A stretch of DNA of 64,000 bases from Erythrobacter litoralis (GCF_029760855.1 NZ_SOSI01000001.1:186001-250000), one strand, 5' to 3'; positions 9,086-19,793 are shown, numbered from the stretch's first letter. Numbers and translations: made by a program. Notes: a model not told the origin generated them from the sequence alone.

Positions 9086-11401
9086 TCAGTCCTTGAGGAA
9101 GTCCGGCACGTGCGCCTCGCCGGAGCCGCTCTCGCCTTCGTTCCGGCTGCCGCCGTCCCGGTCGCCGCGATCGCGGCGCGGTCCGCCGCGTCCACCACGA
9201 CCGCCGCGACGATCGCCGCCGCCGCCGCCACGTGGACCTCGGCCGCCTTCACGGTCACCACGCGGTTCGCGCGGCGGGCGGGTGTCTTCCAGTTCTTCGC
9301 CGGTTTCCTGATCGACCACACGCATCGACAGGCGAACCTTGCCGCGATTGTCGATCTCGAGGACCTTGACCTTCACTTCCTGTCCTTCGGACACGACGTC
9401 GGTCGGCTTTTCGACCCGCTCGTTCTTCATTTCGCTGACGTGGACGAGACCGTCCTTGCCACCCATGAAGTTCACGAAAGCACCGAAGTCGACGATGTTG
9501 ACGACCTTGCCGTTATAGACCTTGCCGACTTCCGCCTCTTCGACGATGCCTTCGATCCAGCGCTTCGCCGCCTCGATCTCGTCGGCATTGCTCGACGAAA
9601 TCTTGATCGTGCCCTCGTCGTCGATGTCGACCTTGGCACCGGTTTCCGCAACGATCTCGCGGATCACCTTGCCGCCCGTACCGATTACGTCGCGGATCTT
9701 CGACTTGTCGATCTGCATCGTCTCGATGCGCGGCGCATGCTTGGAGACGCCCGAGCGCGCCGTGCTGAGCGCCTTGGTCATTTCGCCGAGGATGTGCGAA
9801 CGGCCGGCCTTCGCCTGCTCCAGCGCGGTCTTCATGATCTCCTGCGTGATGCCGGCAACCTTGATGTCCATCTGAAGCGAGGTGATGCCCTTTTCCGAAC
9901 CCGCGACCTTGAAGTCCATGTCGCCGAGGTGATCTTCATCGCCAAGGATATCGGACAGGACGGCGAAGTCGTCGCCTTCGAGGATGAGGCCCATCGCGAT
10001 GCCCGAAACCGGACGTTCGATCGGAACGCCAGCGTCCATCATCGACAGACAGCCGCCACACACCGTCGCCATCGAGGACGAGCCATTACTCTCCGTGATG
10101 TCCGACAGGATACGGATGGTGTACGGGAAGTCTTCATGGTTCGGCAGCACCGGATGCAGCGCGCGCCACGCAAGCTTGCCGTGACCCGTCTCGCGGCGGC
10201 TGGTGAAGCCGAAGCGGCCAACTTCGCCGACCGAATAAGGCGGGAAGTTATAGTGCAGCATGAAGGGCGAATAGCTCAGGCCTTCGAGGCCGTCGATCAT
10301 CTGCTCGGCATCCTTGGTGCCTAGCGTGGTGGTGCAGATCGCCTGCGTCTCGCCGCGCGTGAACAGGGCCGAACCGTGGGTGCGGGGAAGCAGGCCGACC
10401 ATCGCTTCGATCGGGCGGACCTGATCGACCTTGCGCCCGTCGATACGGGTGCCGTCCTTCAGGATCGAACCGCGAACGATGTCGCTTTCGAGCTTCTTCA
10501 CCAACTTCAGCTTGCCGAGATACTCGGCCGGATCGCTGTTATCGAGGCCTTCGTAATGCTCGCGCGCCTTGGCACGTGCCGCGTTGACTGCATCCTGACG
10601 CTCACCCTTGTCGGTGATCTTGTATGCCGCTTCGAGATCGGCACCGATGATACCGCGCAGCTCGTCCAGAGTGGCCGACTTGTCTTCGACCGGCTGCAGG
10701 TCCCACGGATCCTTGGCGGCCTGCTCGGCCAGATCGATGATCGCGCCGATGACCTTGCGGCTTTCCTCGTGCGCGAACATGACGGCACCAAGCATTTCCT
10801 CTTCGGTCAGTTCCTTGGCTTCGGATTCGACCATCATCACCGCATCCTGCGTCGCGGCAACGACAAGGTCGAGACGACCTTCTTCGTCGAGCGCGCTGGA
10901 GAGCGACGGATTGAGTTCGTATTCGCCATTGCGGAAGCCGACGCGCGCCGCGCCGATCGGGCCCATGAAGGGCACGCCGCTGATGGTGAGCGCGGCCGAG
11001 GCGGCGATCATGGCGACGATATCGGGCTCGGTCTCGCCGTCATAGCTCAGGACCTGCGCAATCACGTTGATTTCGTTGTAGAAGCCTTCCGGGAAGAGCG
11101 GCCGCACCGGGCGGTCGATCAAGCGGCTGGTCAGCGTTTCCTTCTCCGTTGCGCGGCCTTCGCGCTTGAAGAAGCCGCCCGGGATACGGCCCGCGGCGGA
11201 GAACTTTTCCTGGTAGTGGACGGTAAGCGGGAAGAAGTCCTGCCCTTCCTTCACACTGCGCGCGGCGGTGACGGCGCACAGCACCACGGTTTCGCCATAG
11301 GTGGCGAGGACCGCGCCGTCTGCCTGACGGGCAATGCGGCCGGTTTCCAGAGTGAGGGTCTTTCCGCCCCACTCCAGCGATACGGTTTTCGTGTCGAACA
11401 T
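9086..11401 (-). CDS. pnp: Polynucleotide phosphorylase
   Basis: 771 residues, the usual PNPase length. Two RNase PH cores (about 1-210 and 310-540) carry the helical linker between them. Then come a KH domain ([22 protein letters not shown]) and an S1 domain ([20 protein letters not shown]). The C-terminal ~70 residues are an Arg/Gly-rich tail, as in other alphaproteobacterial PNPases that bind RNase E or RNA. It degrades RNA 3' to 5' using phosphate. AAGGA precedes the start. It lies downstream of rpsO, the classical pairing, with a 180-nt spacer. Confidence 0.97.
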   Translation of the reverse strand: MFDTKTVSLEWGGKTLTLETGRIARQADGAVLATYGETVVLCAVTAARSVKEGQDFFPLTVHYQEKFSAAGRIPGGFFKREGRATEKETLTSRLIDRPVRPLFPEGFYNEINVIAQVLSYDGETEPDIVAMIAASAALTISGVPFMGPIGAARVGFRNGEYELNPSLSSALDEEGRLDLVVAATQDAVMMVESEAKELTEEEMLGAVMFAHEESRKVIGAIIDLAEQAAKDPWDLQPVEDKSATLDELRGIIGADLEAAYKITDKGERQDAVNAARAKAREHYEGLDNSDPAEYLGKLKLVKKLESDIVRGSILKDGTRIDGRKVDQVRPIEAMVGLLPRTHGSALFTRGETQAICTTTLGTKDAEQMIDGLEGLSYSPFMLHYNFPPYSVGEVGRFGFTSRRETGHGKLAWRALHPVLPNHEDFPYTIRILSDITESNGSSSMATVCGGCLSMMDAGVPIERPVSGIAMGLILEGDDFAVLSDILGDEDHLGDMDFKVAGSEKGITSLQMDIKVAGITQEIMKTALEQAKAGRSHILGEMTKALSTARSGVSKHAPRIETMQIDKSKIRDVIGTGGKVIREIVAETGAKVDIDDEGTIKISSSNADEIEAAKRWIEGIVEEAEVGKVYNGKVVNIVDFGAFVNFMGGKDGLVHVSEMKNERVEKPTDVVSEGQEVKVKVLEIDNRGKVRLSMRVVDQETGEELEDTRPPREPRGDREGGRGPRGGGGGDRRGGRGGRGGPRRDRGDRDGGSRNEGESGSGEAHVPDFLKD

Positions 11402-11542
11402 GTATTTTCCTTATGACCCGCAACGCCTGATTGCTCCTGCGGGGCCTACTGTGCCGGGGATACCGTCCCGGTCCGGTTCGGGGCCTGGTTCGCACCCCAT
11501 TCGTCGGACCCGTTGCGCCGGATTGCGCACGGGCCGGATAAA

Positions 11543-11573
11543 CGAAGGGGCGGCCTTTGGAGCCGCCCCTTCG
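11543..11573 (-). terminator. Terminator or processing hairpin after rpsO
   Basis: On the minus strand CGAAGGGGCGGC pairs with GCCGCCCCTTCG (12 bp) around a 7-nt loop and is followed by TTTAT. It begins 9 nt past the rpsO stop. In enterobacteria the rpsO-pnp interval holds both an attenuating terminator and an RNase III site; this hairpin fits the first role. Confidence 0.7.
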
Positions 11574-11581
11574 AGAAACTC

Positions 11582-11851
11582 TTATTTGCGAAGACCCAGC
11601 TTCTGGATCAGCGCGTTGTACCGCTCGACATCGATCTTCTTCAAATAGGCGAGCAGGTTACGGCGCTTGTTGACCATCATCAGAAGCCCGCGACGCGAGT
11701 GATTGTCCTTGTGGTTGCTTTTGAAATGCTCCGTCAGATTGCGGATGCGTTCCGTCAGAATGGCAACCTGGACTTCCGGCGAACCGGTGTCGCCATCGGC
11801 CTGCGCATTGTCCTTGATGATCTCAGCTTTACGTTCGGCGGTGACCGACAT
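11582..11851 (-). CDS. rpsO: 30S ribosomal protein S15
   Basis: 89 residues, exactly the family length, with the S15 signature ([20 protein letters not shown] and [17 protein letters not shown]). It binds 16S rRNA early in 30S assembly and forms bridge B4. It is separated from truB by only 4 bases, so it is probably co-transcribed with it, and is followed by a hairpin before pnp. Confidence 0.98.
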   Translation of the reverse strand: MSVTAERKAEIIKDNAQADGDTGSPEVQVAILTERIRNLTEHFKSNHKDNHSRRGLLMMVNKRRNLLAYLKKIDVERYNALIQKLGLRK

Positions 11852-11855
11852 TCAT

Positions 11856-12800
11856 TTACTCCGCGACATCCGGTAGGTTGAAACCCCGGACGACCTTGGC
11901 CGTCCCGCCTTCCAGGTTCACTAGCGCCACCGGCACATCGTGCAGGGATGCAAGGTGAAGCCCGTCTGCTTGGGGCAGATCCGACAATACCCGGCCCTGG
12001 CGGACCGCCTGCGCGCTGTCGGGATCGAGGGAGAGAGCCGGGATGTCGTCCAGCCCCGCCTCTAGCGGCAGGAGTAGGTGTTCAAGTGGCGCGCCCTTAG
12101 CGATTTCCTCGCATTTGTCCAGCGAAATCGCCTGATCCTGATGGAACGGGCCAGCCTTGATACGTTTAAGATAGGTGACGTGGCCCACCGTTCCAACCGC
12201 GTGTGCGATGTCCCGTGTAAGGGAGCGGATATAGGTTCCTTTCGACACTTGGGCGCGCAGGGTGACGGAGTCCAAGGTCGTGTCATCCGTTTGGTCCGAA
12301 CTCGTCGGAGGGAGAACGGCCAGATCAAAAATCTCGACCGCTCGCGTTTTCATTTCGACCTCTTCCCCCGCCCGCGCCCGGTCGTAAGCGCGTTTGCCAT
12401 CTATCTTGATCGCGGAATAGGCCGGCGGGATCTGCTCGATCAGGCCCATGAACAGTTCTAGACTGCGGGCAATATCCGTCTCGCTCGGGCGCACATCGCT
12501 GGTCGCGACCACCTCGCCCTCGGTATCGAGCGTGCTCGTTTCCTCGCCGAAACGGATGGTGAAATCGTATACCTTGCTCGCATCGAGCATCCGCCCGGCA
12601 AGTTTGGTGGCCTCGCCCAGCGCAATCGGCAGCACCCCTTCAGCCAGCGGATCGAGCGTCCCGCCATGGCCGACCTTGGTCTTGGGATAACCGCCCTGTC
12701 GCAGCACGCGCTTGACCATGCCCACCGCCTGCGTCGAGCCGAGCCCGCGTGGCTTTTCGAGGATCAGCCAGCCATGCGGTTGCCGCTTCGCATCGCTCAT
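11856..12800 (-). CDS. truB: tRNA pseudouridine(55) synthase TruB
   Basis: 314 residues. HGWLILEKPRGLGSTQAV, then KVGHGGTLDPLAEGVLPIALG contains the catalytic Asp motif (GTLDP). Later come PPAYSAIKIDGKRAYDRAR and the CSKGTYIRSL-type motif (VSKGTYIRSLTRD). It makes pseudouridine 55 in the T loop of tRNAs. The start at 12800 overlaps the stop of the M50 protease gene by 4 bases (ATGA), implying translational coupling. Confidence 0.96.
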   Translation of the reverse strand: MSDAKRQPHGWLILEKPRGLGSTQAVGMVKRVLRQGGYPKTKVGHGGTLDPLAEGVLPIALGEATKLAGRMLDASKVYDFTIRFGEETSTLDTEGEVVATSDVRPSETDIARSLELFMGLIEQIPPAYSAIKIDGKRAYDRARAGEEVEMKTRAVEIFDLAVLPPTSSDQTDDTTLDSVTLRAQVSKGTYIRSLTRDIAHAVGTVGHVTYLKRIKAGPFHQDQAISLDKCEEIAKGAPLEHLLLPLEAGLDDIPALSLDPDSAQAVRQGRVLSDLPQADGLHLASLHDVPVALVNLEGGTAKVVRGFNLPDVAE

Positions 12801-13489
12801 CCTGCCACCAGATCGCCGATATAAGTGGCGATGGCGAAGAACTGCTCCTGCATCCACAGGACTGGCGGAAGCACCGTATTCTCGATGAAGCCGGCATTGG
12901 GGAAGGCCCAGGTCGCCGCGATCAGCACGACGAACAGGATCATCCCCATCGCCTGAAGCTTCTGCCAGTGTTTCGCGAACCGCCGGGGCAACAGGCCGCC
13001 GACAATATGCGAGCCATCGAAAGGCGGGATTGGCAGCAGGTTGAACAGCGCGAGGAAGACGTTGATCAGGATGAACGCCCCGCCCGCCGTCATTACCCAT
13101 TCGGGTAGCATCGTGGCGGTCTGGGCGGATAGTCCGAAGGCGAGCCCGATAAACACGGCGCCGACCAAAGCCAGAAGGATGTTTGTTCCCGGCCCAGCCG
13201 CCGCGACTGCCATCATGCCGTAACGCGGATTATCGAGCCGCTGGGCATTGACCGGTACCGGCTTGGCCCAGCCGAAGATCGGACCTCCGAACAGCGCCAG
13301 CGCGCCCGGCACCAGCAGCGTGCCAACCGGATCGACATGTTTGATCGGATTGAGCGTCAGCCGTCCGAGATCGCGCGCAGTCGTATCACCGAGCGCCAGC
13401 GCCATCCAGCCATGCGCCACCTCGTGCAGCACGATGGCGACGATCAAGCACGGGATCAGGATCGCCGCGAGGGTGAGGGTTTCGATCAT
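12797..13489 (-). CDS. Site-2 protease family (M50) membrane metalloprotease
   Basis: 230 residues with about six hydrophobic helices. The zinc site HEVAHG is at residues 22-27 in the first helix, and the second zinc ligand lies in the NLLPIPPFDGSH motif near 150-161. This is the short S2P form without a PDZ or CBS domain. Related proteins cut membrane-embedded substrates such as anti-sigma factors; the substrate here is unknown. Its position inside the infB-truB-rpsO block and 4-base overlap with truB tie its expression to translation genes. Confidence 0.88.
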   Translation of the reverse strand: MIETLTLAAILIPCLIVAIVLHEVAHGWMALALGDTTARDLGRLTLNPIKHVDPVGTLLVPGALALFGGPIFGWAKPVPVNAQRLDNPRYGMMAVAAAGPGTNILLALVGAVFIGLAFGLSAQTATMLPEWVMTAGGAFILINVFLALFNLLPIPPFDGSHIVGGLLPRRFAKHWQKLQAMGMILFVVLIAATWAFPNAGFIENTVLPPVLWMQEQFFAIATYIGDLVAG

Positions 13490-13523
13490 CTATCGAAGAT
13501 AGGGAGTGCGCGCGTGTGATGCA

Positions 13524-14105
13524 TCACACGCCGCCTACCGCCTCGACGAAATGCCGGCGACACATGGCGACGTAGCGATCGTTACCGCCGATTTCGGTCT
13601 GTGCGCCTTCGCGCACCGCCTTGCCCGTCTCGTCAATCCGCATGTTCATCGTTGCCTTGCGTCCGCAATCGCAGACGGCCTTCAGTTCGATGAGTTCATC
13701 CGCGATGCCAAGAAGGGCGGCGGAACCTTCGAACAGGTCGCCGCGAAAATCGGTACGCAAACCGTAGCAGAGGACCGGAATACCATCGTCGTCGGCCAGT
13801 TTCGCCAATTGCCAGACCTGGCTGCGCGTGAGGAATTGCGCCTCGTCGATGAGGACGCAAGCGAGCGGGGATCCGGCATGGTCGGCCAGAACCCGCGCGG
13901 CGATATCCGTCTCCGCATCGAACCGGTGGGCGTCGCTCGACAGGCCGATGCGGCTTGAGATCGCACCGAAGCCGGGGCGGTCGTCGATCGCGGCGGTCCA
14001 GAGAGAGACATCCATCCCTCGCTCACCGTAATTGAAGGCGGCTTGCAGCAGGTTCGAACTCTTGCCCGCATTCATGCTGGCATAGTAGAAATAGAGCTTG
14101 GCCAT
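13524..14105 (-). CDS. tdk: Thymidine kinase
   Basis: 193 residues, type II thymidine kinase. It has the P-loop SMNAGKSS (residues 10-17), the DEAQF Walker B motif in VLIDEAQFLT, and structural zinc cysteines around CDCGRKATM and CRRHF. It phosphorylates thymidine for salvage with ATP. Its start overlaps the rbfA stop by one base (TGATG), so it is probably translated from the infB-rbfA message. Confidence 0.94.
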   Translation of the reverse strand: MAKLYFYYASMNAGKSSNLLQAAFNYGERGMDVSLWTAAIDDRPGFGAISSRIGLSSDAHRFDAETDIAARVLADHAGSPLACVLIDEAQFLTRSQVWQLAKLADDDGIPVLCYGLRTDFRGDLFEGSAALLGIADELIELKAVCDCGRKATMNMRIDETGKAVREGAQTEIGGNDRYVAMCRRHFVEAVGGV

Positions 14106-14515
14106 CAGCCCTCGTCGCCGAGGTCTCGGGCAACCTTGGGGTTTTTAAGCAGGCTTTCGATGCGCTCCGCCTCGTCGAAACTTTCGTCCGGCTGGAACGA
14201 CAGCTTCGGCGCGAACTTCAGGCCGAGCCGTTTAGCGACTTCCTTCTGGAAGAAGGCCGTATTGGTCCGCAGCGCCTTCAGCACCTCCGCTTCTTCACGC
14301 CCCAGGAGCGGCTTCACATACGCCTTCGCATTGCGCAGATCGGGCGACATCCGCACCTCGGTTACCGAGATGTTCGTCGCCCGCAGCGTCTCGTCATGCG
14401 CTTCCCCGCGCGCGAGCAGTTCCGACAGGATATGCCGAACCCGCTCGCCCACCTTGAGGACGCGCACCGATTGCTGCTCGGGAGTGGAGGCGTGCTTCGC
14501 CATCGGTTTACCCAA
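14105..14515 (-). CDS. rbfA: Ribosome-binding factor A
   Basis: 136 residues with the RbfA KH-like fold: [44 protein letters not shown], and a C-terminal [25 protein letters not shown]. It binds 30S precursors near helix 1 of 16S rRNA during late maturation and cold adaptation. It lies 32 bases downstream of a small membrane-peptide gene that itself follows infB. Confidence 0.94.
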   Translation of the reverse strand: MGKPMAKHASTPEQQSVRVLKVGERVRHILSELLARGEAHDETLRATNISVTEVRMSPDLRNAKAYVKPLLGREEAEVLKALRTNTAFFQKEVAKRLGLKFAPKLSFQPDESFDEAERIESLLKNPKVARDLGDEG

Positions 14516-14547
14516 TAAAGTCTGAAACGATTGCAGCCTTTTGCATG

Positions 14548-14685
14548 TTAGGTGATCGGATCCTGACCGTCGAAGTGCTTTACTATACGTTCAAGCGCTC
14601 TCGTCTGGCGTTGATTTTCCCGGTAGATCCCCGCGAGGACAATCGCAGCGAATATGACTGAAATTGCTGATCCCGCAATAATCAT
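14548..14685 (-). CDS. 45-residue single-pass membrane peptide between infB and rbfA
   Basis: An ATG at 14685 overlaps the infB stop by 4 bases (ATGA) and opens 45 codons ending in TAA at 14548. The product has one strong hydrophobic helix at residues 1-19 ([19 protein letters not shown]) followed by a charged tail ([19 protein letters not shown]). The ATGA coupling and the textbook membrane-plus-cytosolic layout argue for a real gene. The tail motif LERIVKHFD recalls the LERI motif of the phage-shock-linked peptides at 23383-24901, but that may be chance. Function unknown. Confidence 0.65.
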   Translation of the reverse strand: MIIAGSAISVIFAAIVLAGIYRENQRQTRALERIVKHFDGQDPIT

Positions 14686-17264
14686 AACGTCCGCTCGCGC
14701 TCCTCCACTTCGAACACTTCGAGCTGGTCGCCCGCCTTAATGTCGTTCGTGTCCGCCAGTACCACGCCGCACTCGAGACCGGCACGCACTTCGTCCACGT
14801 CGTCCTTGAAGCGCCGCAGCGAAGCGATGGTCGTCGCCGAGACGATGACGTCCTCGCGGGTGAGACGGGCGTGCAGACCCTTGCGGATGACGCCTTCCTC
14901 GACCAGCAGACCAGCCGCCTTGTCGCGCTTGCCCGAGCGGAACACTTCCTTGACGGCCGCACGGCCGACGACGTTCTCGATCCGCTCCGGACCAAGCTCG
15001 CCCGCCATCTCCTTCGCGATCTCGTCGGTCAGGTGATAGATGACGTCGAAATACTTCATCTCGACGCCGTCACGCTTGACGAGCTCGCGAGCCTTGGCGT
15101 TCGGTCGCACATTGAAGCCGATGATCGGTGCTTTCGATGCCGCCGCCAGCGTGACATCGCTCTCGGTGATCGCACCCACGCCTGCATGCAGCACGCGAAC
15201 CTTGATGAGATCGTTGCCGAGATTGTGCAGCGCGGTCGTGATCGCTTCCACGCTGCCCTGCACATCGGCCTTCACCAGCACGGGGAACTCGACGAGATCG
15301 GACGAGAGGTTGTTGAACATCGTATCGAAGCTGGTCGGCGCAAGCGCGGTGCGCTTTTCGGTCGCCTTCTCCTGACGATATTCGGCGACTTCGCGAGCGC
15401 GCTGCTCGTTCTCCACCACCGTCAGGCGATCACCCGCACCCGGCACGCCGCCGAGGCCGAGAACTTCGACCGGCATTGAGGGCCCTGCCGCCTTAATTTG
15501 CTTGCCGCTGTCATCGACCACGGCGCGCACACGGCCGCTCTGCGTGCCGACCACGAAGGTGTCGCCGCGCTTCAGCGTGCCGCGCGTGACCAGCACGGTC
15601 GCCACGGGCCCACGGCCCTTGTCGAGCTGCGCTTCGATCACGGTCGCTTCCGCCATCCGGTCCGGATTGGCTTTCAGTTCGAGCAGCTCGGCCTGAAGCG
15701 AAATCGCTTCGAGCAACTCATCGAGCCCAGCCTTGGTTTTGGCAGAGATCTCGACGTCCTGAACATCGCCCGACATTTTCTCGACGATGACTTCATGTTC
15801 GAGCAGGCGGTTGCGGATATTGTCCGGCTTGGCCTCTTCCTTGTCCATCTTGTTGATGGCGACGATCATCGGAACTCCGGCCGCCTTGGTGTGATTGATG
15901 GCCTCGATCGTCTGCGGCATGATGCCGTCATCGGCCGCCACGACCAGCACGACGATATCGGTGACGTTCGCACCGCGCTGGCGCATTTCGGTAAATGCGG
16001 CGTGGCCCGGCGTATCGAGGAAGGTGATCTTGTCGCCGCCCTTCGTCTTCACCTGATAGCTGCCGATATGCTGGGTGATGCCGCCGGCTTCGCCCTTGAC
16101 GACATTGGCACCGCGAAGCGCATCGAGCAGGCTGGTCTTGCCGTGATCGACATGGCCCATGATCGTGACGACCGGGGGACGCGGCTTCAGCGTTTCTTCG
16201 GGATCAACGTCCTCTTCGGCGCTGATGTCGACATCGGCTTCGGAGACGCGCTGGATATTGTGGCCGAACTGATCGACCAGAAGCTCCGCCGTATCCTGGT
16301 CGATCGTCTGGTTGACGGTGACCATCATGCCGAGATTGAACAGCTCCTTCACCAGGTCCGCGCCCTTTTCAGCCATGCGGTTGGCAAGTTCCTGCACGGT
16401 GATCGCTTCGGGCACGATCACATCGCGCACCTGCTTCTCGCGCGGCTTGTTCGAACCGCCGCCCTGCATCCGGCGCTCTTTCTCGCGCGCACGCTTGAGC
16501 GCGGCGAGGCTGCGCGCACGGCGGCCTTCGTCCTCGTTGAGCGCCTTGTTGACGCTGAGCTTGCCCGAGCGCCGCTTGTCCGGCTTCTCGGCAGTCTTGA
16601 CGGGCTTCTCTTCCTTTTTCTTGCGTTCCGGCTTCTTCGGCTCGGGACGCGCGACGGGCGTGAAGCGGCGTGGTGCGGGCGCGGCGGCCTCGCTCGCTGT
16701 CTCGGCTGCTTCGGCAGCGGCAAGTTCGTCGGCAGCGGGTTCGGATGTTTCCTCAGTAGCAGGAGGGGCGGCCGCCTCTTCGGCAACGCGCTGCTTGTCT
16801 TCCTCGGCCTGCTTTTCCGCAGCCTCTTCGGCCTTGCGGTTTTCCTCGGCGCGCTTCTTCTCGTCCTCGACTGCCTGCCTGGCGGCCTGGTCGTCGCGCT
16901 TGCGCGCTTCTTCCGCAAGGCGCAGCCGCTCTTCCTCGGCTTCGCGCTGAAGGCGAGCGACGCGCTCCTGCGGCGTCTCGTCGCTGGCCGCGGGTTTCTT
17001 CGGCGCGGGCGCCTTGGCTACCGGGGTTGGCGTAGGTGCGGGCTTCGGCGCAGGAGCCGGTGCCGCTTCCGGAGCGGGAGCGGGAGCGGGAGCGGGTGTC
17101 GGAGCAGGCGCTTCGCCCGGCTTCACGAGCTTGCGACGCCGCTTCACCTCGACCGCCACCTTGTTGGTACGGCCGTGGCTGAAGGTCTGCTTGACCTCGC
17201 CGCTATCGACCGACCGCTTGAGGCCGAGCGGTTTGCGGGTGGGTTTCTTCGTGTCGTCGCTCAT
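14682..17264 (-). CDS. infB: Translation initiation factor IF-2
   Basis: 860 residues. A long N-terminal low-complexity region rich in Pro/Ala and Glu/Lys/Arg (about 45-280) precedes the IF2-N helix ([22 protein letters not shown]). The GTPase domain follows with G1 GHVDHGKT, G3 DTPGH and G4 NKMD, then domains II-IV. It delivers initiator tRNA to the 30S subunit. It starts directly after ylxR (17265), consistent with the conserved nusA-ylxR-infB operon. Confidence 0.97.
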   Translation of the reverse strand: MSDDTKKPTRKPLGLKRSVDSGEVKQTFSHGRTNKVAVEVKRRRKLVKPGEAPAPTPAPAPAPAPEAAPAPAPKPAPTPTPVAKAPAPKKPAASDETPQERVARLQREAEEERLRLAEEARKRDDQAARQAVEDEKKRAEENRKAEEAAEKQAEEDKQRVAEEAAAPPATEETSEPAADELAAAEAAETASEAAAPAPRRFTPVARPEPKKPERKKKEEKPVKTAEKPDKRRSGKLSVNKALNEDEGRRARSLAALKRAREKERRMQGGGSNKPREKQVRDVIVPEAITVQELANRMAEKGADLVKELFNLGMMVTVNQTIDQDTAELLVDQFGHNIQRVSEADVDISAEEDVDPEETLKPRPPVVTIMGHVDHGKTSLLDALRGANVVKGEAGGITQHIGSYQVKTKGGDKITFLDTPGHAAFTEMRQRGANVTDIVVLVVAADDGIMPQTIEAINHTKAAGVPMIVAINKMDKEEAKPDNIRNRLLEHEVIVEKMSGDVQDVEISAKTKAGLDELLEAISLQAELLELKANPDRMAEATVIEAQLDKGRGPVATVLVTRGTLKRGDTFVVGTQSGRVRAVVDDSGKQIKAAGPSMPVEVLGLGGVPGAGDRLTVVENEQRAREVAEYRQEKATEKRTALAPTSFDTMFNNLSSDLVEFPVLVKADVQGSVEAITTALHNLGNDLIKVRVLHAGVGAITESDVTLAAASKAPIIGFNVRPNAKARELVKRDGVEMKYFDVIYHLTDEIAKEMAGELGPERIENVVGRAAVKEVFRSGKRDKAAGLLVEEGVIRKGLHARLTREDVIVSATTIASLRRFKDDVDEVRAGLECGVVLADTNDIKAGDQLEVFEVEERERTL

Positions 17265-18029
17265 CTAGCTCGTTTCTCTTTCACTCAATCGTTCGTCGTC
17301 CTGAAACGCCGCGGCGGGCGCTTCGGAATATTCGGCGGGCAGGTCGTGCCCGGTATAATGCATGAGGCGCACCAGCGGCTTCATCACCCGCCCGGCCGCA
17401 GCATCATCGGCCAGCGCCAGATGGACGACATTGTCGCGGCCCAATGCCACAGACAGGGCGTGCCGGTCCAGTGGAAGCGTGATACCCCGCTCGCCCGAAC
17501 CTTCCGCATCGCGCCCCACGCGCCATGCCTGGTCGAGCTTCTTGCGTCCGTCCTCGCTCGCGTCGCTCGCATGACACAGCAGCGCCGCCGCCCCGGCGCG
17601 CGCCTGCTCGGCAATGCGCTGGGTCCCCAAGATAAGACGACCGACGCGCATTTCGAGTCCCAACCGGTCGAGAAAGACGCGTGTCAGAGCATCCTCGATC
17701 CGTTCGGGCAGGTTTTCGGGAATTTCGAGATCGCCGGTCTTGAACGCGCGGGCAAGCCCCGCCTTCAGCTTGCCGTTCGCCCGAGCCTCTTCGAATGCTG
17801 CCCGCGAAGAGCACACCCAGGCACCGCGGCCGGGCGCCTTTTCCTGCATGTCGGGCAGGACGAGACCGGAGGGGGACGCCACCAGCCTCAGCAGGGCGCC
17901 GCGCGGATGCGTCTCCCCGGTGAGCACGCATTTACGCTCCGGACGCGACTTGGCAGGCCCGGAAGCTTTCCGGGCCTTGCCATCTTCAGCGATGTCGGAC
18001 GTCAGACGCTCATTGGGTGGAGTCCGCAT
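17265..18029 (-). CDS. ylxR: YlxR (DUF448) RNA-binding protein with C-terminal L7Ae-like extension
   Basis: 254 residues, about three times the size of the single-domain form. The N-terminal YlxR domain has RPERKCVLTGETHPRGALLRLV, then GRGAWVCSSRAAFEEA. Residues about 120-235 look like the L7Ae/YlxQ-type domain (RIAEQARAGAAALLCHASDAS, DNVVHLALAD). The two-domain form is common in alphaproteobacteria. It is placed with nusA and infB and is thought to modulate transcription or translation. Its first 20 bases overlap the end of nusA. Confidence 0.85.
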   Translation of the reverse strand: MRTPPNERLTSDIAEDGKARKASGPAKSRPERKCVLTGETHPRGALLRLVASPSGLVLPDMQEKAPGRGAWVCSSRAAFEEARANGKLKAGLARAFKTGDLEIPENLPERIEDALTRVFLDRLGLEMRVGRLILGTQRIAEQARAGAAALLCHASDASEDGRKKLDQAWRVGRDAEGSGERGITLPLDRHALSVALGRDNVVHLALADDAAAGRVMKPLVRLMHYTGHDLPAEYSEAPAAAFQDDERLSERETS

Positions 18030-19716
18030 CGGCGGCCTCCTGCGATTGGTCTTCGGCTTCGGCGGCCGTCTCGGCGTTCTCTACCGCAGTGCCTTCGTCC
18101 GCAGCGCCCTGCGGCTCTTCGTCTTCGAACCAGTGGGCGCGCGCAGCCATGATGATCTCGTTGCCCTGCTCTTCGCTCAAGCCGTATTCGCCGAGCACGC
18201 CGCCCTTGTCGGCTTCGCGCTGCGGGCGATCGCTGCGCATCGGCGGGCCGTCGGGATTGGTATTCCGGCGACGCGGTGCCTCGCGCTTCTTGGCGATGAG
18301 TTCGTCGGTCGCGAGATCGGCGAGATCGTCGAGATCCTTGATGCCCGCCTTGCCCAGGGTCACCAGCATGGCTTCGGTGAGATGCGGAATTTCGGCGAGC
18401 GCGTCGTCCACGCCGAGTTCGCGGCGGGCCTCGCGGTGTGCGGTTTCCTGGCGCTCGATCGCTTCTTGCGCACGGCTCTGGAGTTCTTCGGCCAGCTCCT
18501 CGTCGAACCCTTCGATGCCGGCCAACTCGTCCAGCTCGACATAAGCGACTTCTTCCAGCTCGGCAAAACCCTCGGCGACCAGCAGCTGGCTGAGCGTTTC
18601 GTCGACGTCGAGCTCTTCCTCGAACATCTTGGAGCGTTCGGCGAATTCCTTGCTGCGCTTCTCGCTCGCCTCTTCCTCGGTCATGATGTCGATCTGGTTG
18701 CCGGTCAGCTGGCTGGCCAGACGCACGTTCTGGCCGCGGCGGCCGATCGCGAGGCTCAGCTGATCATCGGGCACGACGACCTCGATCCGCTCCGCATCCT
18801 CGTCCAGCACTACGCGGCTGACGGTGGCGGGCTGGAGCGCGTTGACGATGAAGGTTGCCCCGTCGTCGCTCCAAGGGATGATGTCGATCTTCTCGCCCTG
18901 CAATTCCTGTACGACCGCCTGCACACGACTACCCTTCATGCCGACGCAGGCGCCGACCGGGTCGATGCTGGAATCGTGGCTGATCACGCCGATCTTGGCA
19001 CGGCTGCCCGGATCGCGGGCGGCGGCTTTGATCTCGATGATGCCGTCGTAGATTTCGGGCACTTCCTGCGCGAACAGCTTGCGCATAAAATCGGGCGCGG
19101 CGCGGCTAAGGAAAATCTGCTGACCACGATTGTTGCGCTCCACCTTGGTGATAAGCGCGCGGATGCGTTCGCCGACGCGCGCCGCTTCACGCGGGATCTG
19201 CTGGTCGCGGCGGATGACGCCTTCGGCCCTGCCAAGATTGACGATAATATGCCCGAACTCGACCGACTTGATGACGCCGGTAATGACTTCGCCGGCACGG
19301 TCCTTGAATTCTTCGTATTGCCGCTCGCGCTCAGCATCGCGGACCTTCTGGAAGATCACCTGCTTGGCGCTCTGCGCGTCGATACGGCCGAGATCGACCG
19401 GGGGCAGCGGATCGACGATGAAATCGCCGACGCTCGCGCCGTCCTGCAGTTTCTGCGCGGCCTTGAGGTCGACCTGCTTGAAGTAGTCTTCCACCTCTTC
19501 GACCACTTCGACCACGCGCCACAGGCGAAGATCGCCGCTTTGCGGATCGAGCTTGGCGCGAATGTCGTTCTCGGCACCGTAGCGGGCGCGCGCGGCTTTT
19601 TGGATCGCTTCTTCCATCGCTTCGATCACGATGGCTTTGTCGATCATCTTTTCCGATGCGACCGAATTGGCGATCGCGAGAAGTTCGGCCTTGTTGGCGG
19701 AAATGGCACTGGCCAT
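18010..19716 (-). CDS. nusA: Transcription termination/antitermination factor NusA
   Basis: 568 residues: the N-terminal polymerase-binding domain (1-130, NKAELLAIANSVASEK), an S1 domain (about 135-200), two KH domains including the VGACVGMKGSRVQAVVQEL loop and the second IGRRGQNVRLASQL, and then two C-terminal acidic helix-hairpin repeats. An extra acidic tail of ~70 residues ends the protein. It modulates pausing, termination and rRNA antitermination. rimP lies 77 bases upstream in the same operon. Confidence 0.97.
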   Translation of the reverse strand: MASAISANKAELLAIANSVASEKMIDKAIVIEAMEEAIQKAARARYGAENDIRAKLDPQSGDLRLWRVVEVVEEVEDYFKQVDLKAAQKLQDGASVGDFIVDPLPPVDLGRIDAQSAKQVIFQKVRDAERERQYEEFKDRAGEVITGVIKSVEFGHIIVNLGRAEGVIRRDQQIPREAARVGERIRALITKVERNNRGQQIFLSRAAPDFMRKLFAQEVPEIYDGIIEIKAAARDPGSRAKIGVISHDSSIDPVGACVGMKGSRVQAVVQELQGEKIDIIPWSDDGATFIVNALQPATVSRVVLDEDAERIEVVVPDDQLSLAIGRRGQNVRLASQLTGNQIDIMTEEEASEKRSKEFAERSKMFEEELDVDETLSQLLVAEGFAELEEVAYVELDELAGIEGFDEELAEELQSRAQEAIERQETAHREARRELGVDDALAEIPHLTEAMLVTLGKAGIKDLDDLADLATDELIAKKREAPRRRNTNPDGPPMRSDRPQREADKGGVLGEYGLSEEQGNEIIMAARAHWFEDEEPQGAADEGTAVENAETAAEAEDQSQEAADADSTQ

Positions 19717-19793
19717 CGATTGACTACCTTCTTCTTAAAGCATCGCGAATGGATGCAGGAACCTACCTATAAATCCGTTCGTGCGAACGGACA

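Noticed and set aside
9029-11416. Long plus-strand frames of 431 and 346 codons.
   Set aside because: Both are antisense shadows of pnp; no start sites or domains.
15498-18152. An 884-codon open frame on the plus strand.
   Set aside because: It is antisense to infB, ylxR and the end of nusA; its His/Asp/Arg-rich translation is the usual shadow of GC-rich coding sequence.
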